NCBI GenBank assembly: GCA_964017145.1
Contig: CAXHKQ010000068.1
Location: forward strand, 1 to 46,192
Reading direction: 5' to 3'
Origin: Agrocybe praecox
Taxonomy: Eukaryota; Basidiomycota; Agaricomycetes; Agaricales; Agrocybaceae
DNA: 46,192 nt
Shown here one piece after another: positions 1 to 10,350 of the stretch (its first letter is position 1; each line of letters opens with the position of its first letter). The notes under the pieces are model-generated. The model was given only the letters and a program-made list of their open reading frames with translations, was not told where the DNA came from and did not search any database. The position numbers and the translations under genes were made by a program.

Positions 1-196
1 ATACTCAAGTAGCTATAAGGATAAAAGATGACTGTCATTCTGATTATACATCTTGTTTTGACTGTTCTCATGAGTTTCTGTCCCTTTCTTCATATAGTAA
101 CTCCATGAAATCTGATCAATATACAACACAATATGCAGTGATGTATAATATGCATAAATAGAAGTCATACAAGTTTATGAGTGATATGACAGAATT
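1..196. other. AT-rich leader, no gene seen
   Basis: No convincing reading frame, RNA gene or repeat edge is visible. The sequence runs directly into the first 163-bp tandem unit. Confidence 0.4.
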
Positions 197-680
197 ATGA
201 CAGGGTTTTCAGATTGACTTTGATATTGGGGCCTATAGAACTCATCATATCCCAAAGAATACTGTGAATTATGCATTGAAAGCTATGATTTTGACTGATG
301 TCCAAATATGGAAGTTATTTCCCAATTGGGATGTTTCCGCTTTTTCACCATATTAGAATATGACAGGGTTTTCAGATTGACTTTGATATTGGGGCCTATA
401 GAACTCATCATATCCCAAAGAATACTGTGAATTATGCATTGAAAGCTATGATTTTGATTGATGTCCAAATATGGAAGTTATTTCCCAATTGGGATGTTTC
501 CGCTTTTTCACCATATTAGAATATGACAGGGTTTTCAGATTGACTTTGATATTGGGGCCTATAGAACTCATCATATCCCAAAGAATACTGTGAATTATGC
601 ATTGAAAGCTATGATTTTGATTGATGTCCAAATATGGAAGTTATTTCCCAATTGGGATATTTCCGCTTTTTCACCATATT
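197..680. repeat. Tandem repeat, 163-bp unit, three copies
   Basis: Units start at 197, 360 and 523, each opening ATGACAGGGTTTTCAG, with a spacing of exactly 163 bp. Units 1 and 2 are almost identical (for example GACTGATG versus GATTGATG); unit 3 differs by single bases and ends after the CTTTTTCACCATATT segment at 680. The near identity implies recent duplication. Identical 61-aa open frames on the minus strand are a by-product of the repeat and are not proposed as genes. The last unit continues into a dispersed repeat that recurs near 33.1 kb. Confidence 0.9.
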
Positions 681-917
681 TTAAGAGATTAAACCTACTA
701 TGCTTGCTATATAAGGTATCTATAGACTCTTGAAGTAGTCTAACAGTCTTCAAGAGGACTTGTGATGTATAAAAGTATAGCAAAAGTTCGCTTTTTGGAC
801 ATATTTATAAATAAGTCATATTATTTTTGAACATTATCCAGATGCACTTCTGTGCATCCATCCTTTCTCTTTGTATTTATGCATTTTTAAAGGTCTTATA
901 AATCATTATAAATCACT
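640..917 (+). repeat. Dispersed repeat family P, copy 1
   Basis: This stretch matches 33122-33376 in the same orientation, with shared segments such as TTAAGAGATTAAACCTACTA, GTATAAAAGTATAGCAAAAG and GCATCCATCCTTTCTCTTTG. Copy 1 has an extra TCTATAGACT near 717. At its right end copy 1 continues ATAAATCACTAGAACC where copy 2 is cut at a TA by a mariner-type end. It is probably the terminal part of a larger repeated element; no coding capacity is evident. Confidence 0.85.
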
Positions 918-1028
918 AGAACCTATATCCACCTCTTTTTTGTGGCAAAAAAGCGCCCAAAACATGAGAAATCAGACAATGTAGCCTTTTGGGCATTTAA
1001 TTATGTGAGATATTCCAAACACACATTT

Positions 1029-1320
1029 GATAAGATAAGATAAGATAATGATAAGATAATGATAAGATAGGATAAGATAGGATAGAATAAGATAGGATAG
1101 AATAAGATATGATAAGATATGATAAGATAGGATAGGATAGGATAAGATATGATATGATATGATATGATATGATATGATAAGATATGATAAGATAGGATAA
1201 GATAGGATAAGATAGGATATGATATGATAGGATAAGATAGGATATGATAGGATAAGATATGATATGATAAGATAGGATAAGATAGGATAGGATAAGATAG
1301 AATAAGATATGATAAGATAA
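1029..1320. repeat. GATA pentanucleotide satellite
   Basis: About 290 bp built almost entirely of GATAA, GATAG and GATAT pentamers with occasional GATAAT and AATAA variants. Every unit carries a GATA core, so the array presents dozens of potential WGATAR sites for GATA-type zinc-finger proteins. Nothing indicates a gene. Binding is an inference from motif content only. Confidence 0.9.
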
Positions 1321-1439
1321 CTACTATCTAGATAAGATATTTATTAAAATAGCTACAAGTCAGATAAGATATTCAAAGCATAGCCACAGTAAAATAAAAC
1401 ATTACAGTATAGCCACACATCAGATTAGATCTAGTGACA

Positions 1440-1620
1440 TTGTCACACTTTTTCTAAAAATGTTTTTAGGTCTTTATTTAGAAGGGTAGAAATGTTTTAT
1501 TTTGTCAAATGTTTTAAAATATGCTAAAATGTTTCAAAGTGCGAAAACATTTTAAAGGACAAAAATGTTTTAAAAGAAATGTTTTGTGCAAAAATGTTTC
1601 TACAAAAACATTCTAAAGGG
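1440..1620. repeat. AAATGTTT-rich cluster
   Basis: The motif AAATGTTT or its complement AAACATTT recurs about ten times in 180 bp with irregular spacing, in both orientations. Tandem and inverted copies interleave, so the region could fold extensively. No ORF is supported. Confidence 0.6.
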
Positions 1621-1664
1621 CCTATTAGGTTGTTTATTTATCAGAAATTAATCAACCTAATAGG
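1621..1664. other. Perfect 12-bp inverted repeat with 20-nt loop
   Basis: CCTATTAGGTTG at 1621-1632 is the exact reverse complement of CAACCTAATAGG at 1653-1664. It follows the AAATGTTT cluster and could form a stem-loop or mark an element end. Confidence 0.75.
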
Positions 1665-1671
1665 TCCTTAC

Positions 1672-2407
1672 TGTGGTTCACTGAAGTGCAATGTAATGTA
1701 TTCTATTGTTCCGAATCTCAAATGAGAAAGATGGGTTGAATGTGAAATGATGACTTCAAAATATAAGTGAGTAGCCGGCATAGCAGCACATAGTTTTCTA
1801 TCGCCCGAAGAGTTCTCCATTGATATGCCAAATACTATCCCGACAATCAGTGTGACTGCGCAGGGCAATGTCACTCACTGTATGATATGATTCGTCCGCC
1901 TAAACTATTGATCGATCTGGAGCTCGGCGCCAAGATATGTTGCGCAATGTGGGCTCTCGTGGTCAATAGACCTAAGCGGGTAACTATGCCCATTTAGGCT
2001 TTTTCCTGATGCACCTGCCAATCAAACCTGGAACGTGCACCAAGACGAACCCCCTACTTGATGCCACAATCTCCCTGCAGGCCGTTGAAGATGTGCCAAC
2101 TATTAGTGCTAAATGTAAACAAAACAAGGACTCGAACACAGTAAGGCGAACCGGAAGAAAAGAAGAATGGAAGAAAAATTGAATGCACCCTACACGCACT
2201 ATGAAGTTAGGGAGATGACTTCAAAACACTATGTTGACCGTGCTGAACCAGTGTCTTGCACACCGAACTTGGCGGAAATCAAGGTGGTGAGCACTGGCTT
2301 TGTGGGCAAGGACGACGGGTCTAGGAATAAGAAAAAGACTACATTACAGTATGTTCTTGACAAACTTGCCTTCACTCTTCAAAAGTGGGACGGAATGCAC
2401 CTAATAC
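1672..2407. other. Intergenic, nothing recognised
   Basis: Only short frames in both directions; base composition is mixed and no splice-linked coding frame, RNA gene or repeat pair was found. The right boundary is the terminus of the TIR element starting at 2408. Confidence 0.35.
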
Positions 2408-4019
2408 TGTCAGATATATGCATACATCTTGGGTAGTTGCCAGTTTTAGGTGATGCATCCACAGCGGTAGTTACCCAACTCTCCAATATCATGTATCAGA
2501 GTGACTGACAGTGACTATCACCCCGGCGATTTCAACTTTTGGGGTCACACCAAAACCTCATAAAATCTATGATTTTATTGTGTGATTTTTACTTGGTGGA
2601 AAACATCAATAAAAACTTAAACTTTAGTCAGCTCGGCTCGGCAATGTAAACTAAAATAAAATATGGCGATATTCTCTTACAAAAAACCATGTATGAAATC
2701 CGGGTATTTGGGTAACCATAATAGTGAATTAAAAATTAAAATTTCATATCATGCTTCTGACAAGTCCTAATTAAAAATATAATGAAAGACGAAACTACAT
2801 TTAAAACTAAGATTTTTCATCGGAGCTTCGGTATATTAAATATTGCGGATATTCTCCATGTTTTCGGCACACATCAAAATGGAAAGAAAAAATGTATTTT
2901 TTACCTAACTGATATCAGGCATAGGACCATCGTACGCCTGGCGTACGCCCGGAGAAAAGATGTGAGGTCCTATAGCGCTCGTGGCCCAGCTTCATGGTAG
3001 CTATAAATAGAACTAGGTAGCCCTAGGTGCAAGATGCGGGATGTGTGTGCTTACTCCTGAGAGATTTAAGATCACTGCAAGGCCAATCTTTGAATTTATG
3101 GCACTCAACGTGTTAGACGACGGAATGGAATTTTTTACATGATGTGCCTTGTGTTGAGGTTTTATTTTCTGTATGCTCCTTGCAATCGAAACAATAGAGG
3201 TGGCCGCAAAAAATTCATGACATATCAGGAATGTCCATATTTCTCTGCGTTTAGAAGATCTATACTTTTAGCGGGGCAGGAAGGTGAAAGCGGGGGATAC
3301 TTGAGCACAGCGTTGACGGTTGACGCGGACACATTGACGATCAAATAAATAGAAGGGCTGTTCTATTTTTACATGGTGTAGGTAGGTAACTGTAGGTTAT
3401 TGTTTCCGCCGCTATTGTTTGCAATGAAATTTTTGCAACTACGTTGCAACAGATTTTGACGTATCCACCTCTAGTATAGATTCTTGGAGACCGTCTATAA
3501 AAATATAGTGCAATGATTAATGAAGCTTGAAGCTTGCAGCCTCAGGTGCACATATAACGGATGAGCTATGGCATTGCAGTGTACACCGGTAGTACTAGCA
3601 TAGTGTTTAATCTTACTATTTTAAGTGATTACCCTCTAAAAATAAATTTGCTGTCCTCTTGGGTGTATATTCTACGTGCATATATGGTTAATTTGCTATC
3701 ATATAATATGTAGCAGCTTGTGCCAACCCCAACTCATAATGCGCGTGGGAAAACGCTCCAAAGCGCACGCGTCAAAGCCTGCCATGTTCCTAAGGCCCAG
3801 TCTTTATTCAAAGCGCAGATTATTTTTTTTCGCATTGTATATGGACAAATCCTTATAAATCACTTTAATCTTCAAAATTCCCGTCCACAGAACGCAAAAA
3901 TCCCGAGGGCTTTACAGATTCCTGACAAAATAGATGTCCGGCGCCCAGGCCGCGTGGGATATTTGACGGCACAGCCACAATCCGCTGCCCAAGCCGCGTC
4001 ATCAGTGGTTCCTTATTCT

Positions 4020-4335
4020 TACCACTACCACTACCATCCACCCCCACCGTCCGCCACCACCACTTCCTGTCGCCACTACGCCGCAACGATGACGACGACA
4101 CAAACGACGACACAACCACAACCACAACAATGACGACGACACGACGCGGACGACGATAACGACGATGGGAACGACGATGACGACGATTACGACGGCGCCG
4201 CAAACAACGCGAACAACGACGGCGCCAACCACGCGAACAACGACAACAACGGACGAGCACGACAAAGCCCGAACGGAGTCGCCGCGACGCAACCGTCGCC
4301 TTCGATAGACGCCAGCGAACGAGTCGACGATATAG
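4020..4335. repeat. GAC/CAA-rich low-complexity tract
   Basis: Dense ACGACGACA, CGACGATAACG and ACAACCACAACC runs in strand-asymmetric form. Long frames on both strands here (poly-Val or poly-Arg on the minus strand) come from the trinucleotide composition. A similar GTC-rich tract of opposite polarity lies at 44080-44400. Confidence 0.7.
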
Positions 4336-4369
4336 GACGATGAAGGTGGTAGGTCCACAGGCTGGCTGC

Positions 4370-4640
4370 AGTCCCCCTTCCCCCACTTCCACCCCCCTCT
4401 TCCCCTGCTCTCCCATCCATCTCCTCCTCCACCACCACCCTTCCCTTTCATCTATATTCCTCTTCCCATCTCCTTCCTCTTCCCATCTCTTTCCTCTTCC
4501 CATCTCCTTCTTCTTCCCATCTCCTTCCTCTTCCCATCTCTTCCCATCTCCTTCCTCTTCCCCCTCCATCTCTCTTTCTGTCCCTCATCTCTCTGCCCTA
4601 TCCCCTTTCCCTCTGTCCTCTCTCTTCTATATCCTCTTCC
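4370..4640. repeat. Pyrimidine tract with tandem CTTCCTCTTCCCATCTC units
   Basis: Almost pure C/T on the plus strand. Between about 4450 and 4570 the unit CTTCCTCTTCCCATCTC (about 17 bp) is repeated six to seven times. Together with its AT-rich right flank it resembles the pyrimidine tract at 21930-22110 and its flank (both continue into TATATA..TTTGGTACTTT-like sequence), so the two may be copies of one repeat. Confidence 0.7.
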
Positions 4641-4659
4641 TCCCTATTTTGTCCAATTA

Positions 4660-7643
4660 AATAGGTATATAAATATTTGGTACTTTCCTTACACATTCCT
4701 CGGTACTGCTCTACCCTTGCACAATAAATTTCTAAACACATAAATTTATACAATCAAGCTTGAACCACCCCCTCTGTATAATTTTTGACCTTCCAGTCAA
4801 AATATAAGATATAAAAATTGAACGGAATTGAAACCTCCTATCAATCAGACACTCCTAGACAGAAGGCTCATGGGCCACGACTACGTCGAGTTGTAATGTC
4901 GGTATGAGAAGGATGTATTTTATTTTGAATTCTCTCTGTAGTTAAATTATCATAATATGGGTTTGTGGTTTCGTGGTGATTTTACAGCGTCGTGGCATGC
5001 CGCGTTATGGGAGCTGCCGAAGGCGCGTCGGACTAGTGCTGCCGCAGAGTGAGGTGCAGTTGGCTTTGCAGCCGTTTTGTGGCGCTGCATTACACTTTGT
5101 AACGCAGTGGCTTCGAAGTCACTGCAAATTTTGCTCTCATTTTGTCTTCATCGAGTTAAACATATGTACTATATGTACTTACTATTCCGTTCAAAAAAGC
5201 AGAAGAATTTTGTCCGGATAACTCTTTTGGAGAGGAGAGAAGAAAATTCGAGAAGAAAATGTCACTGAATGTCAACTGAATGTGCTTGAAAAGTACAGAA
5301 TACTAAGGTAGACTATATACCTACAATCAGGGCCCTTTTCCGGGACAATTTGACCCTCCAGGAGGAAAAATGAGTAATAATACCGACGGGAACAACATTA
5401 TTTGGTTCATATGCACTAGACTGTGCAGTGCAGCGTGTCGGAGATCAATATCTCACAGTGCAGTCACAGTCACTGCAAAGTCACTGCACTGCAGCGGCAG
5501 CTCGGCCACATTCAGGGTTAGTCGAAGTCGCGTCTTGCGCACACCCTCCATGTTGTTTGCGCTAAGCCCTACCCTTCTCGGAGAAACCACCTGGAATACC
5601 CTTCTGATGTGTTCTCAAAGGTCAGAGGACCGAATCATCTCTGGTGGCTGCTTTTCCGAGTCCACATTTGGTCGTCGGGAAAAACCTTTCCTTCCTCACG
5701 CTCTCTCCAGCATCGTTGGCCGTTAACCCAATATTCAGATCGGATTCATGTCGACCATGCGCCTACCTGCCGCTAAATTCTCTCAATCTTCATGGTAGAG
5801 GATGTTACTACGGCCGTTGTCCAATGTAGGCCCCCGCTGGCGGCAAGATTCATATATATAGGTAAGTATATGGGCACATTTTCTATTGTTTGGGGGCTAT
5901 TGTCGCTGAAAAGCCAAGTTATTAGAGAATTCTGGTAAAGAGAATGCATGCAGCGAACAATAGTAGGATTGTGCGCCGAAATTACGCATGTATGCTGGCA
6001 TGAAGTACATATTCCGTTCAGTGCATTTAAAATCTTCGAATTGACGTTACAGGAATCTCCTACCAGACACCCCAAAGAAAAAGGTGAGTTTTCCTTCAGT
6101 GAGTGTGGGCTTTTTTTAGGTAGTTAGCTCCTATTGTATGTTCTCGGTACGATAGTTTGCATGTAGTAGTGTATGCCTTCCAAATTAACATTTAGTAATG
6201 CTTGGAAAGCATAAACGAGTACTATTTAAATGGACACTGTTATTTGCGGCAAGGGAATGATATGAATTTACTATTTTTTAAATAACAAATTTCAAAGACG
6301 ATCGCTCCCCCCGAAAGTACTAAAATATGGTGTCTGTAGGTAATGTTTATGTATGCTTGGGGAAACAAAATCATGCCGCCGCTTCTATCCACAGTGGTGA
6401 GGTTGGAAGACACCACCACCAATTATATCGTCCATAGATGGATACCGAGGATCCTGTGGGTCAAGTGACATACATCTGGTGTGGACTGTGACTGTTTTGG
6501 GCGAATTAGGAGTCATCAAATGGAATCGGCCGCGTAGTAGGACATGTAAATAAGTTCAGATGTCCGTTGCGCGGACGATATCGACAGAGACAATTGCTCT
6601 GTTGTTACTAAAATAGCACAGCGACAACAGCCGAGTACTTTTTTTTAGCCGACGCTCAACCGACGCTGTGTCTTTTGTTAGTAGTGACGACATGGTCTAA
6701 AAATAAAATACACCCAAATTCCTTATATCTGTCGTCTCAAAATCTCATTCACAAGTCCCCCACCCTCAACGTTCAACATTCAATGTTGCAATTTTTAACA
6801 TCTAGTAATCATGGCGTCTACTATAACCTCAATTCCAGTTTCCGTGTCTTGCAAGTTCACCACCCCTACTACTAGATGCGTCTGATTTCCATAATACTCT
6901 AATTGAGCCGCTTCTCAAGATCGCTAACTGCGTATTTTTCTTGGTATAGGACGCTGTTGTGATTGGCTGCAAAATTTTGCTGGACCCGATGGTCACCTAG
7001 AAGTCTCAAAAAAAGCAAGAAACTCCAGAAATTCAACGAAGAGGTGCGCTTTCTCTTAAATTGGGGAGTTATTCTATGATAATGACTCATATCGTTGCTA
7101 TTAGCCTTTGGATAGTTTTCCTCAGCTAAACCAATATAATTACAGCTGGCCACTGGAGGTGATGATGACCCTTGCACTCCAAAATACCAGTGCCGCTGCT
7201 AAAAATAGTTCGGAAGTCAGCGACGTAGGTAGTATCTGTTTAGCTGCAACTTATCGGCAGTCGTGCGCTGGTCGTACGATCATCCTACGCATGATTTCAG
7301 CTTGAAAAAAATTTATGATTTTTCTTAAGATTGTGTAATCGACAAAAAGGGTAAGAAATATTATAATCTCACACCAACCGAAAGTGTATATAAATCTGAA
7401 AGCTTTTTTTATCATTTTCGGAAAGATGGCATTAATTATTTTTCTCTTTAGAGAACAAAATCTCAAACTAGTCTAATTATTCAACGTTTTTGGTTCGCCC
7501 AAACTTAAAATTTTGAACAACATTACAGTAGACCAAAAATCTGATCCATTAATCTTAGTTTATAATGCCGAACTGATTTCTAATAAATATAAATTTTATT
7601 TATCAATTTAAACAGAAAATGTACCTGTGATAAAAAGCGGAGT
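4660..7643. other. Interior of the 5.17-kb element, no gene recognised
   Basis: AT-rich with short frames only. The stretch 4980-5740 is richer in GC, with repeated CAGTG/CACTG and GTCACTGCA words (5080-5130, 5420-5510), but no protein family is recognisable. No RNA gene or transposase motif is visible. Confidence 0.4.
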
Positions 7644-7693
7644 TTTTAGGAGGTTTTCGTGTGACCTCAAAAGTTGAAATTGCCGGGGTGTAT

Positions 7694-7805
7694 GGAGGTG
7701 AAGTCATGTGAAAAGCATGTGATATACATATGGTATGCATGGTATGCATGTGATCTGCATGTGATATACATGTTATCCACATGTCATGTTATATGTCATG
7801 TGATA
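7694..7805. repeat. Imperfect repeat of GCATGTGAT/ATGTCATG words
   Basis: About 110 bp composed of overlapping near-palindromic words such as GCATGTGATATACAT, GGTATGCAT and CATGTGATCTGCATG. It lies inside the right half of TIR element A, immediately beyond the nested element's TAT duplication. Confidence 0.55.
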
Positions 7806-8309
7806 CACAGCCACCAAACTTATTTTTATTACAGTGTTCTAAAAATAAACCTGTTTGATCCATCATATTTGTCAGATGTTTCAAAAATAGATTGATATTC
7901 TAAATTTAGACTTTATTTTAAAAATAGAATCGTCTTATTTGGCAAAATTGTAAAATATTCTAAAAATAGATTTAATCTTATTTGGTCATATATTGGTCCC
8001 ATCTATCATGCATCAAGGGGACTTTATCAACATTATTTATTATTTGTTTGTATTTGAGGCCATATAAAAATATGAATGGAGCCCAAACATGTAAATAGAG
8101 GCAAGCAAAAAGTCATGTGCATCAGTTTTGATGCCATTAATAACAGACACATGACTATAGTCACATATAGTCACAGACAGCTAGTTGGATGGCTTGATAT
8201 ATACAATTAGGGAGTTGGGTAGTTACTGCTGTGGATGCATCACCTAAAACTGGCAACTACCCATGGTTGATACATATATTTGACAGTACAGGCTGGGATG
8301 GCTGGGTGG

Positions 8310-8475
8310 TCATTGTGTCGTTGGTGTTTCATTGTCGTCGTCGTGTCATTGGCATGTCATCGTCATTGTTAGCGTTGTTGTTGGCGTTGTCATGTTCTTT
8401 GCATTGTCATGTCATTGGTGTTGTCATCATCTTTGTCATTGTTGGTGTTGTCATTGGTGATGCAGCATAGTGGTG
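8310..8475. repeat. GTTGTC/GTCATTG low-complexity tract
   Basis: A run of CATTGTCGTCGTCGTGTCATT, GTTGTTGTTGGCGTTGTCATG and similar words starting about 25 bp outside element A. Frames through it on either strand are compositional. Followed by a GGTGGTGG-rich stretch to about 8530. Confidence 0.55.
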
Positions 8476-8836
8476 ACGGGACGTGGTGGTGATGGATGGT
8501 GGGTGGATGGTGGTGGTAGTGGCAAGAAGCAAAGAAAGAGTGATGACAGGGCCAGGGCAACAGGTTGTGGCTGTGCAGGCAATTTCGGAAGCAGCCTGAA
8601 TGTCTATTTTGGGAATTTTGCAGAAATTGTTGTTTGTATGTCACACGGACCTCCTAAAATTATGGAAAAATCACGATAATTCCTAGAATATTCGAAGTAT
8701 ATTTATCAAACATCATATATGAAGTAATATGTTATGGTTTTGGCAGAAATGACAAAATAACCATGAAATACAATAAAATAAAACATATCACAGGAGGTAC
8801 AGGTATATAGCTACTTTAAGATAGCCAAGTATCAAA

Positions 8837-8925
8837 GTCTCTATGGTGCAGTTGGATGAGTGTCCATAGTTATATCACATGACCTCTGGCAAGGCTCTGG
8901 GTTTGATTCCCAGTGTCTCCACCAC
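8837..8925 (+). mobile_element. tRNA-like Pol III unit (SINE head or tRNA pseudogene)
   Basis: An A-box-like TGGTGCAGTTGG lies at 8844-8855 and a B-box-like GGTTTGATTCC at 8900-8910, about 56 bp apart, which fits a tRNA with a long variable arm. The T arm is intact: CTGGG and CCCAG pair around a 7-nt loop TTTGATT. The 3' side reads TGTCTCC-A-CCA, as if CCA were genomically present. The 5' acceptor strand cannot pair with TGTCTCC, so this is unlikely to be a working tRNA gene. A tRNA-derived SINE head is the better guess; its body would be the 3' sequence to about 9215. Confidence 0.5.
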
Positions 8926-9218
8926 ATTTTTCTTTAATTGTAAAGCCTTTGGTCATGTGATCTGACTGTAGGTCTGAGCAGTTCTGAACAGTTTCACTCA
9001 GTTGTCAGATAGGGATTGAAGCTCAGAAAGCTGAGGTGTCTGACCAGTTCTGATCTGTCTGAATGATTCTGATCGGAAATGCTTGGACATTTGGAGGGTC
9101 TTTTCCAGCCAAATGGCTGGGAGAAAAATCCTAAATTTCCACTCAGAACTGCTCAGACAAGTCAAAAGTCTGACCAGTACCACTTGGTAAAAGTGGCTCA
9201 GAGTAAAGACCTCCACAA

Positions 9219-9270
9219 AGTCATGTGCATAGATTTTGATGCCATCAATTATAAACACATGACTATTATA
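9219..9270 (-). repeat. Fragment of the TIR-element core
   Basis: The segment AAAGTCATGTGCATAGATTT continuing through GATGCCATCAAT and ACACATGACTAT matches the core of elements A (8110-8160) and B (about 21140-21190). It has the same orientation as element A and no flanking inverted repeats, so it is a fragment. Confidence 0.6.
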
Positions 9271-9485
9271 TGACTACTATAAGGTCTCAGGTTGCCTTGG
9301 CACTCCTTGTGGATATGAATATTGTGCAGACTATAGCCCCCGGGCTACAAGCTGCCTTGACTGCTTTGACTGCCCCTAGGGTTCCTCTAAGCTCCACTGG
9401 CCAAAAGTGTTTTTTCTGATGCAATATGCCAAAACACAATTTTTCTTCATCACACCCTTTGAAGGTAACTTGATATATCAAATCT

Positions 9486-9810
9486 GGCAATTTGGCCTTT
9501 TTTTAATACATCATAATAGGCAGTTGCCCAGCCCAGCAATATGTAGGGAGTGTGCAGCAGGCATAGAGCAAATGCTCTTCATCAGAAAAAATACTTTTTG
9601 CCTGATGTTGACAAACATATACAAATAGGCCTCATTTTGAGTGTTGGGAAGTGCATTCAGCCACTGCAGGCATAGTGGCATTGTATTGCAGGCGCCAAGT
9701 GGGATATATGTGTTTTATAAATATTTTCTGAATTTTTGGCACCCTTTGTGCATCAAAAATAGGAGGGGAAGGGATGGATGGCTCAGGATGACTTTGGATA
9801 ATGTTTATAA
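9486..9810 (+). repeat. Dispersed repeat T-R, copy 1
   Basis: The T part (9486-9545) has the layout GGCAATTTGGCC, then AATACATCATAA, then GGCAGTTGCCCAG. About 250 bp downstream lies the R motif (TTGGCACCCTTTGTGCATCA, then GGGATGGATGG and GGATGACTTTGG). Three other copies in the same orientation are at 33905, 38690 and 43440. No coding potential. Confidence 0.55.
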
Positions 9811-10000
9811 ATATTGCACTAGGCATCATTGGTGTTGCAATATATTTAAAGTGCTCGAAATAATTAGCTTGAACAGTTCCTAGTAATAGCTATGTTAAGA
9901 ATGGGAATGATTACATCATATCACCTGATAAATTGTCTTACAAATGCTCGCTAAATATGGATGTTCCAGACCTTGGCTATTGCATGACTCATCTTGATTA

Positions 10001-10350
10001 TCACATATGATGGTTTCTTAAAACATATCCAAATTTGGCAGGCAAGAAAAGTATAAATTCATATAGTAAGAGCAACACTTGATAAGGTACTTTAAGTGCG
10101 AAAGGTAAGAGAATTGTTGAGCAAGGTGGGCTAGGAGGGTTCTGGAGTAGTACAGGCGAAGTTGATAACTTGAAGTCAATTTGTGCATGTTTTGTGGCAG
10201 GAAGCAAGTTGCAAGGAGCCCTAGTTGAAAGAACATCAGCATTCCTCTTTGATCCAATGTAGGGTGCATGAGAAGGTGGGTCAATGACTTCAGCCAGCAG
10301 ATCAGCATGGAGAGCTTGTGGCGAGGGTGCTGGAGAAACATTAGGGGTGT
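10001..10350 (-). pseudogene. Possible frameshifted 3' tail of the interrupted gene
   Basis: Beyond the TGA that closes exon 5 (10351-10353) another minus-strand frame (10001-10372) overlaps exon 5 in a different phase and keeps similar Pro/Ser-rich composition (PNVSPAPSPQ). It could be the original C-terminus after a frameshift, or 3' UTR. Not recognised as any domain. Confidence 0.3.

Larger units (their letters stand above)
2519..7690. mobile_element. 5.17-kb TIR element nested in element A
   Basis: Inverted ends: 2519-2565 begins CACCCCGGCGATTTCAACTT and 7644-7690, reverse-complemented, begins CACCCCGGCAATTTCAACTT; about 43 of 47 positions agree. The trinucleotide TAT abuts both outer edges (2516-2518 and 7691-7693), a 3-bp target duplication. 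CAC-type termini with 3-bp duplication recall CACTA/EnSpm elements, but no transposase frame is recognisable inside, so it is non-autonomous or eroded and the class is inferred. It interrupts element A, so it is the younger insertion. Confidence 0.7.
2408..8285 (-). mobile_element. TIR element A (non-autonomous), split by a nested 5.17-kb element
   Basis: The left end (TGTCAGATATATGCATACAT, then GGGTAGTTGCCAG and GATGCATCCACAG) is mirrored at the right end (8190-8285, ending CATATATTTGACA). The arms match over about 85 bp. Removing the nested element leaves about 700 bp, close to the 740 bp of element B at 21013-21752. The right half (about 7800-8190), read in reverse complement, matches element B's left half, including the segments around GGCATCAAAA and TTTGCTTGCCTCTATTTACA. 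No transposase is encoded, so it looks like a MITE-type derivative. Its superfamily is not assigned. Confidence 0.75.

Noticed and set aside
1029..1320. CRISPR-like or telomeric array
   Set aside because: Unit is a 5-bp GATA pentamer without spacers, internal in the window and unlike fungal TTAGGG telomeres.
3865..4569. Long minus-strand frame of 234 aa and overlapping frames
   Set aside because: It runs through trinucleotide and pyrimidine tracts; the protein is Glu/Gly/Arg/Val low complexity and several overlapping frames are equally open.
8837..8925. Functional tRNA gene
   Set aside because: The acceptor stem does not pair and no clean anticodon arm can be drawn, so it is treated as SINE-like.
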